This document shows, one piece after another, positions 38,577 through 50,913 of a stretch of 64,000 bases of DNA (its first letter is position 1; each line of letters begins with the position of its first letter). Source of the stretch: Glandiceps talaboti (Eukaryota; Hemichordata; Enteropneusta; Spengelidae); contig NC_135554.1 of the NCBI RefSeq assembly GCF_964340395.1, positions 12,328,251 to 12,392,250 of the forward strand, read 5' to 3'. A program made the translations under genes and the position numbers. A model generated the notes under the pieces. The model was given only the letters and a program-made list of their open reading frames with translations. It did no database searches and was not told the origin of the DNA.

Positions 38577-41077
38577 GAATGAAGGGCACAAGTGTTACCA
38601 TTCAAAAAAACGGTAAACATTAAAAAACAAATTTTACACATATCTTCATATGAGCTACACTATAATATAAGACACGTTTCGTTGTTCAGCCCTATCAGGG
38701 CTTGTGAATGTTGTATGGCTTATTTGTTTCGCCGTGAACACTGCATGCTGTGTGTGTCCCCATCCGAATGTGTACACCTTTATCTCAGTATCATCATCTA
38801 GCCTGGCAAGGGGTGAGAAATCAGTTTGCGATTATACTAGTGTTGCGCCGGACCGGAGTTTAGATAAAACGTAGGAAAAAAAGGCGCGAGCGACTGTCGA
38901 CAGTCTAAAGGTCGCAGTGTAATAGGCTCTTCGCGGAACGTAACTGTCACGGTTGTTTTTTACCCAACATGCTCTGTATCCCTTCCCACCTCCTCAAGGC
39001 AACCGACATCAAAGCAAAGGCAAGGGCAATGAGATTACGTAACAAGGCGTTCACATTCCTTCTCCCCTATACATATGCTACGGTGTACTATAGTATATGG
39101 TAGGATCGGTTACAACATGGAGAGACATGATGAAATACTGGTACAAAAAAGTTTTGTTAAATTTCACAACAACTTATTTTAATGAAACCATGGATGGATG
39201 CTTACCTCATAAATCACATTCATATAGTGAATGATACAATTATTAGTTGGGTCTGTTTACAAAGTACATTGACATTGACTGCATAGCATGCTTACACCTT
39301 CGCCAGAGACTTGGTAATGTTCGGAAACTACTCAGCCAACTTATACACGTTATCAGGGCACGTTATATTCTCCGAGAACTTCCATAAAAGGAATTAATAT
39401 GCAAAATTGACGTCGAATTCACCAGATCGGAAAATACGCAAAACATCATGGCGATTTCTCATACTCAGTTATCGCTGCACGCGAGACCTTTTTCCCCTAC
39501 TAATTAGGGAGCCTTCAGTAATTACAGGGGGAGGGCCGGAGGAATCGGGGGGGGGGGTTCACATTTTACAAACCTATTCTTGGGGGAGGGAGGGTAACAT
39601 TTGTGACCAAATTGAAGATTCAATTATTGTCAATTTGTTTTGTGTTTTTTGAGATGTTACAGTGAGATGAACACTCAACATTTATTGTTACGAGTACTTT
39701 ACATGCTAAAATACAAATATAAAAATACATATATTGACTACGAAAATTGTTTAATAAAACGATGCATTTAGTTGAGTGTACGTACCATCTCACCTTATCA
39801 CTCACACTGTACTTGAATGTTGTTTTTGTTGTTGTTGTTAAAATATGATGGTGATGGTAGCAGTGATGATGATGATTAGATTAGAGTGACGCTGATAATG
39901 GCAATACTGAAGGTGAAGGTGATGACAATGATATCAGGGAACTTTTACAAGTGACCAGAGTGTGCACAACATGGAAAGCACGTTTTAGATACTTAACTAG
40001 ATTGTTTATGATTATAAGAGAAAGGTATGTAACTAGCCAGTTTGTTTTACTGGTTGCCACTTTCTATGTACAAATATTCCTCTCTAATACAGTCAAAATC
40101 ATTTAATTTGTGTGTATACATATAATGGGAATATTGATTAACGTTCAGTATATGCAATTGTCATGGGGAGGGTCATTCATGTTTTACAAAATGGGACAAA
40201 GGGGAGGGTCACTTTTTACGAATGGAGAATGGGGGTAGGTCATGTTTTTCTGAACAGACCATGTGTGATTTCCTCCACCCCCTGTAAATACTGAGGACTC
40301 CCTTAGTTACGTAATCGCGGCCGGCCAAAGGAAAGCGGCCCCACTCACAAAGCGGTCCTCTTATGTAACCGACCCGTGGTAAAACGAGACCGTACTCAGA
40401 CCATCTCCAATGTTGGTGCGTATTTGACAACGTATTTTGAAAAGAAATCACGATCAAAATATCGAAACCGCTAGTCTACAGCAAAGCACCAGATCAAAAT
40501 GTGAGATTTCCTCACGATCGGGAGTAGTCCTGCTTGCAGACGGTGCATGCACGGGTCTCATAGATTGACACGATCCGAGAGGGAAGGGACGACTAATACT
40601 CCGTATGCAAGCAGGACTGGATCGGGTGACATCTAATTCACATCTAATTCATGCGATTTGGAGAAAAGGGCCGAAAGAACACAAAAATATTAGTAAAAAA
40701 TACTCAGTTTCCGGGATCTTCGCTTATGTGAACGTCGTTGATACGCTTAGATTGCTATTTAAAGGCCACTCTGACTTTGTATTTCTGATCACAACAACAC
40801 GATCACTTGAAAAAACAAAGTCGTGGCTGAAAGCACAGCATGTTCAGGGAGTACTCACAGCCTTACGTATCATGTTTATGTGTATTAGAAATCACAATAT
40901 CAATCTTAACTACTAGTCTACCTCTCACTAGAGCAAAGCATCGGACACTAGATCAAAATGGAGACTTCCTCACGATCGGGAGAAATCTCCAGGTTGGGAG
41001 AAAAAGTCGTCGGTCGCCCGATTCGTGGTCAGTATTATAACCTTTGACATCAACTGGACACATTGATTTTACCTTTT
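38577..41077. other. No gene seen
   Basis: Includes G-rich repeat copies (39515-39600, 40165-40290) and a short direct repeat (CTAGTCTAC...CTCACGATCGGGAG at 40472-40523 and 40913-40981). A pair of complementary GTCCTGCTTGCA/TGCAAGCAGGAC segments lies near 40527 and 40606. Confidence 0.55.
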
Positions 41078-41086
41078 GTTTCCCGT

Positions 41087-41312
41087 CAATCTGATTAAAA
41101 TCCGATGTAGATGTCGGCTAATCGTTCATTGCTATTTTACCTTCGTTAATTATTTTGCCTGAATTGACCTTCTTGGTACATGTTTACATTTTTCTCTGGC
41201 GATCAGGCTAAAAACGTAAACATGTACTACGAAGGTCAATTCAAGCTAAATAACGATGGTAAGATAGCAATGCACGATTAGCCGACATCTACATCGGATT
41301 TTAATAAGATTG
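41087..41312. mobile_element. 226-bp foldback MITE with perfect 9-bp target duplication
   Basis: The ends are CAATCTGATTAAAATCCGAT on the left and the reverse complement of CAATCTTATTAAAATCCGAT on the right. The arms run about 100 bp each at roughly 90% identity. The element is flanked exactly by GTTTCCCGT at 41078-41086 and 41313-41321. A 9-bp duplication with long arms is what Mutator-like elements leave. It has no coding capacity. Confidence 0.85.
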
Positions 41313-41407
41313 GTTTCCCGTATACTAGTATCAGGGAGTCGTCACCACAAGACACCATTTTTAGCACATCTAGCTGAACTGACGTTCAGTAGTGCTATAT
41401 GGATCGC

Positions 41408-44082
41408 CCGGTGTAACGTTTTTTTTCAGTCCGCTGTAAAATAGAATCCGGGTACGGTTTATGCGCATGCGCAAGAATGGGGCCCGGATTAAATTTTACG
41501 TTGTACACCGTTATATTGTATCCACCTGTAAAATAACATCCGGTCCGATTTACTATCGCCAATTCCAAATGAGTTTTGATTATTTGGGTGGGTTATTAGA
41601 GAATGGCAGTTATATTTTCAATCGACACACAACTGAGGGTGAGAGAGGAGGTCGGAGAATGGAGGGCTAGTACTTCGAAATTTTCAGCATACAGTTTCAT
41701 GGTTTTGTTGAAATCAATTTGTATAATTATGCATACTATCATCACATAATAATAAATTACATCATCACAATACAGTAAGTTCTTTTCATTCCAATAAACA
41801 ATAGAATATGAATAAAAATAAATAGCAACCATATCTCCTGAATATGTTCATTACCCTCACTACCTTCCACCATAACTCGTAATATCAGCAGTGGTACAAT
41901 CCCTTCCATTTTTACCACCTGCATGCATCACCACCACCACCATTATAATCTTCAGGCAATCCCCCTTGATCCACTTTGACCAATAAATTGAGGTGAGGGG
42001 GGGGGGTATATAAAATTGAAAGCTCCTTTATATTCTTTGTGGGCAACTTTTTCAATTATATGTGGCATTTTTTGCAGTTTGCATTTTTTTCAGATTCTGG
42101 AAAAGAAAATTTAAATATGCTTCCCTCTTAATTTTAGCAGATTATGTTGCAATACATCTCACCACCTAGCCAACTGTAACTTGGAAGATTTTAATTATAT
42201 ATTTTTTCTGTTCATTTTACAGTAAAATGTTGGTTCAGGTAGTGTTTCTAAGAATGCTATCTTACACAAAAGTAAACACAATTCCAGATTCAAATATCTA
42301 CAAGAAGCACAAACTTTGGACAGACACTTGTGTTTTACAATTTTATCAGTGATATCAATGTGCAAAACTGTCTTAAAATCAGCTTATACCAGTGAGCGCT
42401 TTTGTATGTGTAGTACAAGATGGATAAAATAATAATGGCAACATATTGAAAACATGCCCACGAAGTTTTCCCAAACGAAATTATTTTAACATATGCAATA
42501 AATGACCAAGGTTCCCAAGTATGATTTTTTTTTTTCAAATGGAAATTACTACTCAATCAAAAAGTGTCCCGGCAGCGATTCATATATGGACTCTTGAGTA
42601 GAAATTTCACAACCTCACATTTACTCTCTCCCATATACACTGTATAACAAAACCCCATTCTCATCCGATGACACATACAGGCAAGTACAATTCAAACAGT
42701 TTTAAATCCCACTGGTTCATTTTTAATGATATTAACATTCAAAAAATGGAAGAAACATTTCTATGAAAGCAAATCTTACTAAGCACTTATTGTTTCATCA
42801 TGATATGAATAGAATGTACTGCTAATAATATTAAATTGTATTAAAAAATTGCAAGATCTGCACCAATTTTTATAATTGAACTACATGTATTTTAATTCTC
42901 TGAAATAATCAGTCTGCGATTCTCGTCCATCTATACATTTCAAAGGTACCTAGTAACTAATTACAAACAACTATATCAAATAATTTTAAGAAATTTGAAT
43001 TATATCGACTACACAAATAAACTCCATTAAAAACCCATAATTTTTAAACAGGACATCACACATATACATGTACAAAGCACTAAAATGAACAACAACTAAA
43101 GTCATATATACATTATAAAATAGGAGTTGTGAGCCAGGTTTTCTCCTTATGAACTTAGATTACAAAAATTAGCAGTTATCAACAATGCCTTTCAAATGCT
43201 ACTCAAGACATATGAATTGATGTTACTTAACATACATGTAGTCTGTGACCAGGTCATGGCTTACACCCCAAGGTGCACAAACATTGCCAAATCTTTCTTA
43301 GGTACCTTTCTTTTTCTGTAAAGGCACAAGTCAGACAAATATTTTAGCCAATGTGAATTCACATTTTCATAGGTTGGTTACAATTGTTACAAACAGGATA
43401 AGTTAACTGTTCAGTTAAATTATGTATATTGATATTGTACTTAGAATTGATTTGACCTTGAAATTAGTAATCCTTAGTGATCGATCCCAATCTGTTGGAG
43501 TGGAAGGCAGTTCTTTAGTGACACTTAGTACATACAAATTTCAGTCTTTTGATTTTCAATACGCTTGGTGACAATTCTTCACAATCAGTATGGTACCATT
43601 CTTTACAATTGTCACACTGAATCATGTTGCTGCCAAGATCCGGTTGCCTGCAATGGCAGTAGATAGGTAAAATCAATGTTTTCCTGATTTGATGGCCCCG
43701 CCGTCTTCTCATTGACGTGAAAATCTCCATGATTTGATGTTGAAAACATGTTGCGAGATGGCTTCTCATCGATATCTGCTCCCACGTAAACTCTGTTGGT
43801 TCAAGTCCAAAACATAAGGCTGTTGCATTGGCTATAGCAAATAGTCCACAGTCATCACATCCTATTTGTTTGTGTACGCACGGCCACTGTATCTTTACGC
43901 TCATCCCTTCATGAAACAGGAGACAGGCTACAGCCTTCTTCGCTCTTCTATCTAGCCAAGACCCCATGGAATCATATACATTCACTACGAAATTTTACAG
44001 CCACAAACGATAAATATGGACGCATGCGCACAAGCCTTACCCGGATACTATTTTACACGGACTAAATATTTCGTTAGACCGG
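41408..44082. mobile_element. DNA transposon derivative with ~62-bp terminal inverted repeats
   Basis: The left end 41408-41471 (CCGGTGTAACG, then GTCCG-CTGTAAAATA and ATGCGCATGCG) is repeated inverted at 44021-44082 with about 80% identity. A subterminal 17-mer TGTAAAATAnnATCCGG occurs at 41435 and 41527 (+) and at 44041-44057 (-). Inside lies a truncated Ulp1-protease/PHD reading frame next to the right end. No target duplication is obvious. The interior from about 41.6 to 43.5 kb is AT-rich with no other coding I recognise. The superfamily cannot be decided without the missing transposase. Confidence 0.6.
43515..43985 (-). pseudogene. Ulp1-like (C48) cysteine protease plus PHD finger, N-terminally truncated
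   Basis: The frame holds VYDS (catalytic Asp at residue 5), Q40 of the oxyanion hole and D-C-G-L-F with nucleophile Cys46, typical of Ulp1/SENP proteases. A complete C4HC3 PHD finger follows: C110, C112, C124, C127, H132, C135, C152, C155. The catalytic His region should lie just upstream, but a stop codon occurs four codons before the aspartate and the terminal repeat starts about 35 bases away, so the N-terminal half is missing. There is no ATG at the frame's beginning. Ulp1-PHD fusions recur in animal transposon-encoded proteins, and the enclosing TIR structure agrees with that origin. The surviving part has no stops, so decay is recent or upstream exons lie elsewhere. Confidence 0.7.
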
Positions 44083-44660
44083 CGTCTGTCTGTCTGCCTG
44101 CCTGTGTGTGCATGTGTAAACAACTTAAAGCCAAAAACCGGTGAACCTATTGCCATGATATTTGGTGGGTCTATTATCTTGGATGTCTAGTTGGGAAATT
44201 CTTCAAATCAAAATGATCGCATCACAGTAGGTGTGTGATTTGGGTCAAAAAACTTAAACTCAGAAACTACTTGGCAGATTGGTGCGAAATTTGGTGGGAA
44301 CATTCTTACGGGGGTGTAAAGTAAGAATTGTTCGTGACATGATGATTCCATCAGTAATATGCAAATTAGGGCTAAAATGTGTCTTTTTGGTTAAAAATCT
44401 ATAATCCAAAACTACTGAGCAGATTGGGCTGAAATTTAATGGAAATGCATTTAGGGATGTATGGACGAAGATGTGTTAAGCATACCATGATTCCATGAGT
44501 GATATGGAATTAAGGTGTAAAAATGTGAATTTTGGTCAAAAACTTATATCTCAAAAAATACTAAGTGAATGAGTTTGAAACTTGGTGAGATGTTTCTAGA
44601 AGTGTTATTCTTTGTCATTGCCTTTCCTCAAAAATCTTCAACTCTGAAATTACCCAGTAG
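44083..44660. repeat. Diverged tandem array, ~143-bp period
   Basis: After a TCTGTCTGCCTGCC head, the sequence AAACTACT-GCAGATTGG-TGAAATTT recurs near 44268, 44411 and 44555, with ATGATTCCATGAGTGATATG between. It abuts the right end of the 41408-44082 transposon. Confidence 0.75.
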
Positions 44661-45179
44661 ATTGAGCTTAACTTTGTTGAGAATGTGTAGATTTGTCCTC
44701 ATTAATAGCTGATGACACAGTGAGAACAGTATTGACAATTAACTATAATGTTTACTTTACTATTTCCTCTGGTGGTAAAGCCTGTAGCATGGCCAGTTTG
44801 GTTTATGACTGGATTATGTAATATATTGTAAGACAGCTGTTTCATCACCTACCCATATAAACTGAATGTAGCTGGCTTTTACAATATTACAATAAGACAA
44901 CCAAGAAAGATAAACCTGTTACATTGGTATGACTTGGTTCCAAATTGATTTAAAAAAATAAAGAAGTACAAAACCTTGTAGACACATCCCTTTAAAGTTT
45001 GATTAGGATGTTGCTATACTTGTCTTGTACACTTCCAACATAGGATGGCTGGATTATGATGATGGAAATTAGGTATGAAAATTTTGTTTTGGTTACAACT
45101 TTAAATCTTCAAAAAATTATATATCTATCATTGCCCTGAACATGAAGTTGTGCGGCAACGCAATATTTGCGCTATTTTT

Positions 45180-45310
45180 TTATTTGTCAGAGGGGTTTGG
45201 GGGTTGGATTGTTTTGTGGATGAATTGGAGGGGGTCACTATTTTTAAGTACAACATGAACAAAAAGTCACCAACCCACCCCCGGCCATAAAAACTGATTA
45301 CTATCTAATG
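45180..45310. repeat. Copy of the G-rich dispersed repeat
   Basis: GGGGTCACTATTTTTAAGTA, ACAACATGAACAAAAAGTCA and CCCACCCCCGGCCATAAAAA match 5280-5345 in the same orientation, without the long poly(G) runs. Confidence 0.75.
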
Positions 45311-45775
45311 CATAGTACCAATATATTTTACACTTTCTTTGCATGAGCTACACTAGAAGAGCCACCCGTCCGCTAGATTTATTCATGGTAACCACCCAAC
45401 ACATGTAATTTTCATGCATTTAATGACAAGATGTGGCCCAATAACAACAAATTTACAAATGATGTGGAAATTAGACTATATCTGTGGTTATCAGCACATC
45501 CATTCATTCATTTTCATTTTGATTAGTAATCACTAAAGTTGTTTAAATTATATATGTTAATAACCTGGTAAATATTTTGCGTCAACAAATGTTCCTCAAA
45601 AATGCTATGACGTGCCATGTCTTCAGGTATAATTTTGAATTGTTTGTTATGCAATGTGTGAAATTTCACTTTGGTTCAGGGCAATTCCACTGGTTTACAA
45701 TAATTTTGAAACTGGCTTACATTGTACATGTATATGGATGGACTACAATACATGGTACATCATGGATTTGTGTAC

Positions 45776-45850
45776 CGTCGGTACAAAACGCCGGGCCAGG
45801 TCAGGTACAGGCCAGGTAGCGACTGAATTTTGTTTTTGATCCACATTCAC
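45776..45850 (+). repeat. CAGGT-rich dispersed repeat end, copy 1
   Basis: GGCCAGGTCAGGTACAGGCC, then CAGGT-x6-TGAATTTTG and TTTTTGATCCACATTCACAT. It shares order and wording with 57225-57290 (+) and 48665-48745 (-). Confidence 0.55.
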
Positions 45851-47704
45851 ATAATTAAAAAAAAATGAGAAATAAAAAATACATATGCATTGGGTAACCA
45901 AGACTATGTATATGTATCAATTCTCATAAAATATTGAATATAAGGCTAACTTTGAAATCTTCTAATATTATTGCCCGCAATGTTTCGCTGTTAAATTCAA
46001 TTATTATACGTTATATCACCCACTGAATAAACTTTGACCTTGTCATCTTGAATGTGTTTACGTTCATGCATTTGTATAAACATGACATCTTGACAAAAAA
46101 GGACATATGGAGCTGTGGGCATTAATTTTCAGGATGTCTTTATCAGTTTTCAAAGGTTTACTACCGTGAGTTAGGGCGACAGACTTCAAGCTGTGTAACT
46201 TATCTTCGGGGATGAATGCGGATGCATACAATTTAGGCCAAGTATGTTTACAGCTGAACAACTTGGTGGACTATGAAGAGGCATTGCTGTATCATATTTG
46301 ATGCACGAAGGTAAATAAATGTACAATGACAAAATTGAAATCAAGTTATTAAAAGTTGGCATGAAAAATCATGTCACATGATGGTACATTTTATTGCTTT
46401 GTAATTGCGAATTTCCATTATTGGGCATACATCTACCATTGATACTCACTTCTTTTGTAAGCAATCATGAACAAATAGGCTTTGATTTCTACTTGCATAC
46501 CACACCCTCTATGATACATCTAAATGTGCATGCTTCATGTTTGCAATAAAAATTGGTAATGAGTATTCTTCACGGATTGTTCGGATAGCAGGGTGTATCA
46601 TTTGCATAATTCATTCATAATATTTGCATAACAATGATTAGTTTTGTCAGGAAAGCTACAATTACTTCAAACAATAACAATTATTCTTCTCAACAATTAA
46701 TTTAAAAAACTAAATGTCCACAGACAACAAGTACATTTATTAAAAAAAAGAAGGCCGTGTCTGCTGAATGTCGTGCTCGTACCCGGCACCTGTCACGAGT
46801 ACGTCGTGCTCGTGACAGGGGTCAAAGATTATATCGGTTCTCAAAACTGTTAATTTAAGTGTGATAGTATCTGTTTTTTCCAACAACCGCGACTTCAGTC
46901 GCGTACACACATGTGTACACCATCACGTTAAGGTTTTGACCGCATGCATAATGTATTAAATGATGCAGTACGTAGGACACGATCCATGTGCAATGGGTAA
47001 AGGTAGTTTATCTAAAACAACTAAAGTTTGTTGCATCAATAACCTTCATTATTGTAAAACTGGCCAGAATTGAAATAAGATGGTTCACTATACTGTGAGC
47101 GCGAGCAAAATAGCTTTAGGAACAAAAACGTGAGAAAAAGTGAATGCGTATTTCCAATGGGTATTTCTAGTATGAGCGCACATCTTGACGTCGATCTGCT
47201 GTATTACATACGTAGACGTGTTGTTCTCAACTTTTCATGATACATGTGTACTCAGACCACTAAAAGAATATATTACAATGTACGATAAAGTAAACTGAAT
47301 ATTTACAACAACAACAATAATGACAATGTTACAAGGTGATATAGAAAAGCTTGTTTAGGTTGAAAAGAAACACAAATACACCATACATCATGTATCGAAC
47401 GATATGTAACCCCAGCTCCGTCATGTCAGTTTCACGCATGCTCATGATTTTTTCAAGGTTCTGTGTATTCAGGGTACGAAGGCAATCATTTCAAAAGTAA
47501 CCAGAGCGTGTTTTTCATATCAATACACAACGATTCCGTAAAAATCCTGAACCTGTCACAAGCATGTCTGCAGCGGCCGAGTCTGCTGACAGGTGCCGGT
47601 CATGAGACAATCCGAAAAAAGAAACATTAAAAAGTTTGCATACACCTATAATTATTGTACATGGTATCATATCTGGCTGAAATCTCATGACACGTAAGAC
47701 TCAC

Positions 47705-47771
47705 CATGCTTACTATACTTCACTGAGGACTTCAAAAGCTCCCAAGAGTTTGTGATGTCATTACCTGCCAT
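47705..47771 (-). CDS. Possible first coding exon, copy 1
   Basis: AAAGATGG start (A at -3, G at +4), 22 codons reading MAGNDITNSWELLKSSVKYS then KH, and a consensus donor G|GTGAGT. No family was recognised and no downstream exon was found that joins in phase. Confidence 0.3.
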
Positions 47772-47931
47772 CTTTGAATTGTGTACACAGCTTGTCGAAC
47801 TTCGTGATATACGATCATAACAATGGTCATGAGACAATCCGAAAAAAGAAACATTAACAAGTTTGCATACACCTATAATTATTGTACATGGTATCATATC
47901 TGGCTGAAATCTCATGACACGTAAGACTCAC

Positions 47932-47998
47932 CATGCTTACTATACTTCACTGAGGACTTCAAAAGCTCCCAAGAGTTTGTGATGTCATTACCTGCCAT
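47932..47998 (-). CDS. Possible first coding exon, copy 2
   Basis: Identical to the exon at 47705-47771, lying in the second unit of the tandem duplication with the same start context and donor. If the gene is real, the two copies would act as alternative first exons. Confidence 0.3.
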
Positions 47999-48054
47999 CT
48001 TTGAATTGTGTACACAGCTTGTCGAACTTCGTGATATACGATCATAACAATGGT

Positions 48055-49568
48055 CAACTTTTAACCAAAGTGTTTTAAGAGTATATTTGAACATAAAACT
48101 AATGATCCGACACAGCATCACCACTTTTTCAAAAGGTATATGAGTATTTTTCTATTTTTTAATATGATGTTGAAGAATAAAAGTTGAAAGCGTACAGTAT
48201 TACGTTTGCTTTGTGTAATTCATGTAAATATACAGTGAAGGGGGAACACAATACTACATGGCATAACAGCGTTACTTTACTTCGGAAAAGGTATGAATGA
48301 TCGTTTGTTTCAGGGCATTTATTTTCCTAAAGGGTTTAACGTGATAACAAATAATGACGGCAATGTCAGGTTGAAGGATGCAAATGTTATTGAAAAATAC
48401 GGGAGATGGGCCACTATAAGACGACAAAAGGGGATGATACACCAAGGGTGCAAAACATTAAAGCACGGCGCTGGCCATCAATAGCACGGCGCCGTGCACT
48501 GCTAAAACCCATCGTGGAGAACACTGGTAATTAATGGCTTTCAAGAGAGATATCGTTTGAGCACTCTGGAGTATTCTTAGAATGTGAACAGAGTGTGAAC
48601 ACATTTGAGAACTAACATTTATTGAATTAGCATTGATAGGGAAGATAATATTTGCCATGGATCTAAATGTGAATGCCAAAAAAAAATATTCAGGTGACAC
48701 CTGGCCTGGTCAGGCCTGTACCTGGCCTGGCCTGTGTTTTGTATTGACCGATTTGTGTACAGCCATGTATGACCTTAGAGATATTATGATTATAGCGATC
48801 ATGAAGAAATATGTTGCTCGGACTTTGATCAGTGCAATTAATTTTTTTCCTCATTTTTCTGAACAAGAAATTTACCAAATATTTTGATATTATTTGTGTA
48901 GACACATTTAGTGACATTTTTTAGTATTTTAAACATTGTGTTCAATTTTGGTTTCCTACCATTATTGATTGTTAATATTTTCCCGCCATTATTGATTATT
49001 GGAGGGGGGAGCACCTGATGAAGGATTACCAATTTAGATTTTGTGGAGAACTGCATTATCCCAAAGCCTTATTCGTTTTCAAACTAAATGTGTAGAATTG
49101 AATGCCAACATTGTGACATTTTTTTACACAAGTTTCTGACCTGATTTATCTTTATTTTTTATTTGTGGCCAATTCTTCAATTAGTAGCTTGTCATCACAT
49201 CAGTGTCATACTTGCCCAAAGTGATCAGTCAAGTGTTGTCAAGAGAGTTTGTTATCTCAGAAGGTAAGTGATTACATTTTATGTTTTAATATTTTGTTGG
49301 ATTTTTTAAATTCAAAGTAGGCATATGGAAAACAAATGGGTATTTGCTTTTTATATGTCATTTTCAAGACAACTCTGTTTTCCTACTTAAAAAAACGTGC
49401 AGCAAGTCTGTGTTTGTGACTCAAATTTCAAAAAGTATAAACAATTTGTTATTCATATTATTATACATACAATTAACAAACTTTTAAAATGTTTTTCAAT
49501 TTAGGCCTAAAAAAAATAATTGCTTGGTTCCAGTTACCCGTCCCCACCTACCTCTCCACTGCTATGGC
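48055..49568. other. No gene seen outside the inverted CAGGT repeat
   Basis: AT-rich. A small CGGCGC palindrome lies at about 48464-48497 (AGCACGGCGC, repeated). Confidence 0.5.
48665..48745 (-). repeat. CAGGT-rich dispersed repeat end, copy 2 (inverted)
   Basis: On the minus strand: CAGGCCAGGCCAGGTACAGG, then CCAGGTGTCACCTGAATATT and TTTTGGCATTCACAT. Together with copy 1 it could form the ends of a ~2.9-kb element. Confidence 0.5.
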
Positions 49569-49781
49569 GGTAGAGAAATAGTTATGATAGCTCGTATATT
49601 TTTTATCTTTCTGTAGGCAAACTAGTAATCAATTTCTTCAGACCTCAAGATTCCACACACAGTGATTTAATACACATATTTGCAGTATATCAGACCGATG
49701 GCCTTCCAAACCATTCTATACATTCTAGCAGCAGACCTGTCTTACCATTTGTTATAACACAGAACAATTCAGTCACACAAA

Positions 49782-50913
49782 GTGTCAGAACTGCTTGAGA
49801 AGTACAATAACTATGCCTCGCTTGTGATTAGCCAACACGGATATGAATGTGATGTAAGTGACTTGAATATCAAGAATTCTGCACAGTGGTTACTGAGTCA
49901 TATTAGTCTGGCATTGAAATCCGGTATCTATTCTCATGTTGCATCCAACAAATCACTTGGAACACTCCTATAGAACTGGTACCGATTTAGAGGACTGTCT
50001 GCATGTTGTCTATGCAGAATACAAAGGTAGGAGTAAACAGCAGGATGACAGGATTTTTAACTTTAATCAGACCATAGAGAAACTAGCTTTATATTTGAAG
50101 TTGAATACCATATTTGCTCAAATGAGGACTCTGCCTGGATAAATATGTCAAATCCTAAATAGTTAAAAGTAAAAATGTACAGGTAGATAGCATCGGATTT
50201 TATGTCAGAGGTGAAATTTATAGATCCTGTTATATGGAATTTCGTTACCAGATTAACTTTTGGTGTTAAAGGAGAAAGAGCGTTCTACAATAGTAATTCA
50301 TTTGATTGGGGAAAACACTGTGGAAGGTTTGTACAATAGTGACGATTTGAATAGAAATCACATACTTAGGCGTCTTTTCCTCATTTCAGGCATGGCATTT
50401 ACCACCAATGACCCGTGCAACTATCCATGCCATCAAGCACTCTGTGATGATGTTGATAAATACGCCAATTCCAGCAGAGAGTGTGTAGAAATCTCAATAG
50501 GAGGTTTTCACTTATTTAACATCAAAGGACACACACCAATGACATGTTCCTGAAGTATGAAAGGGTACGTTTGAGGGTAGTCTAGCTCCCATGGAAGAGC
50601 TATGCTTCCGTGACCCTATCTGTTGATAACATAGACAAACTGAGTAGCTATGGCTCTGTACCTGCTGCACAACAACAAAGAAGTTGTCATGGGACATCAA
50701 TTCAGGCAGTTAGTGGTTTACCAAGGACAGTTCAGCTTAGTGAAAGTGACTCTACTCAGTTCTACAAAGAATCGCTTGATTCTTCAGAGGGTCACCGACT
50801 AAAAGTGGTAATTGTGTACAAGATGGAAACAGCTTCAATCATTATGGAATTACGACACACTTTAATTATTATGTTAAACCCTTACGATGCCATAAACTTT
50901 TCATGGAAATGAC
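49782..50913 (+). pseudogene. Broken gene of an uncharacterised TE-associated protein family
   Basis: Several frames in one direction: 49782-50142, about 50210-50553 (HILRRLFLISGMAFTTNDPC) and 50590-50913 (TLSVDNIDKLSSYGSV, then RSCHGTSIQ). The D-N-I-D and H-G-T-S/G-I-Q pair about 20 residues apart, together with the upstream L-R-R-L-F-L-I stretch, resembles large uncharacterised proteins I recall as abundant in invertebrate genomes. I know no established function. Frame breaks occur near 49975, 50145, 50345 and 50560. It lies in the left half of the inverted-repeat element, upstream of the DIRS gag. Confidence 0.4.

Larger units (their letters stand above)
44661..47600. other. No gene seen
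   Basis: AT-rich, with the G-rich repeat at 45180 and a CAGGT-repeat end at 45776-45850. A frame at 46064-46261 (-) is unrecognised. Confidence 0.5.
47601..48054. repeat. Nearly identical tandem duplication, two 227-bp units
   Basis: 47601-47827 and 47828-48054 differ by a single visible base (ATTAAAAAG against ATTAACAAG). Each contains a possible first coding exon on the minus strand. The identity means a very recent event or an assembly duplication. Confidence 0.95.

Noticed and set aside
46064-46261. Minus-strand frame preceded by TTGTTCAG, considered as exon 2 of the 47.7-kb candidate gene
   Set aside because: The phase left by the 67-base first exon does not match this frame, and no domain is recognisable.
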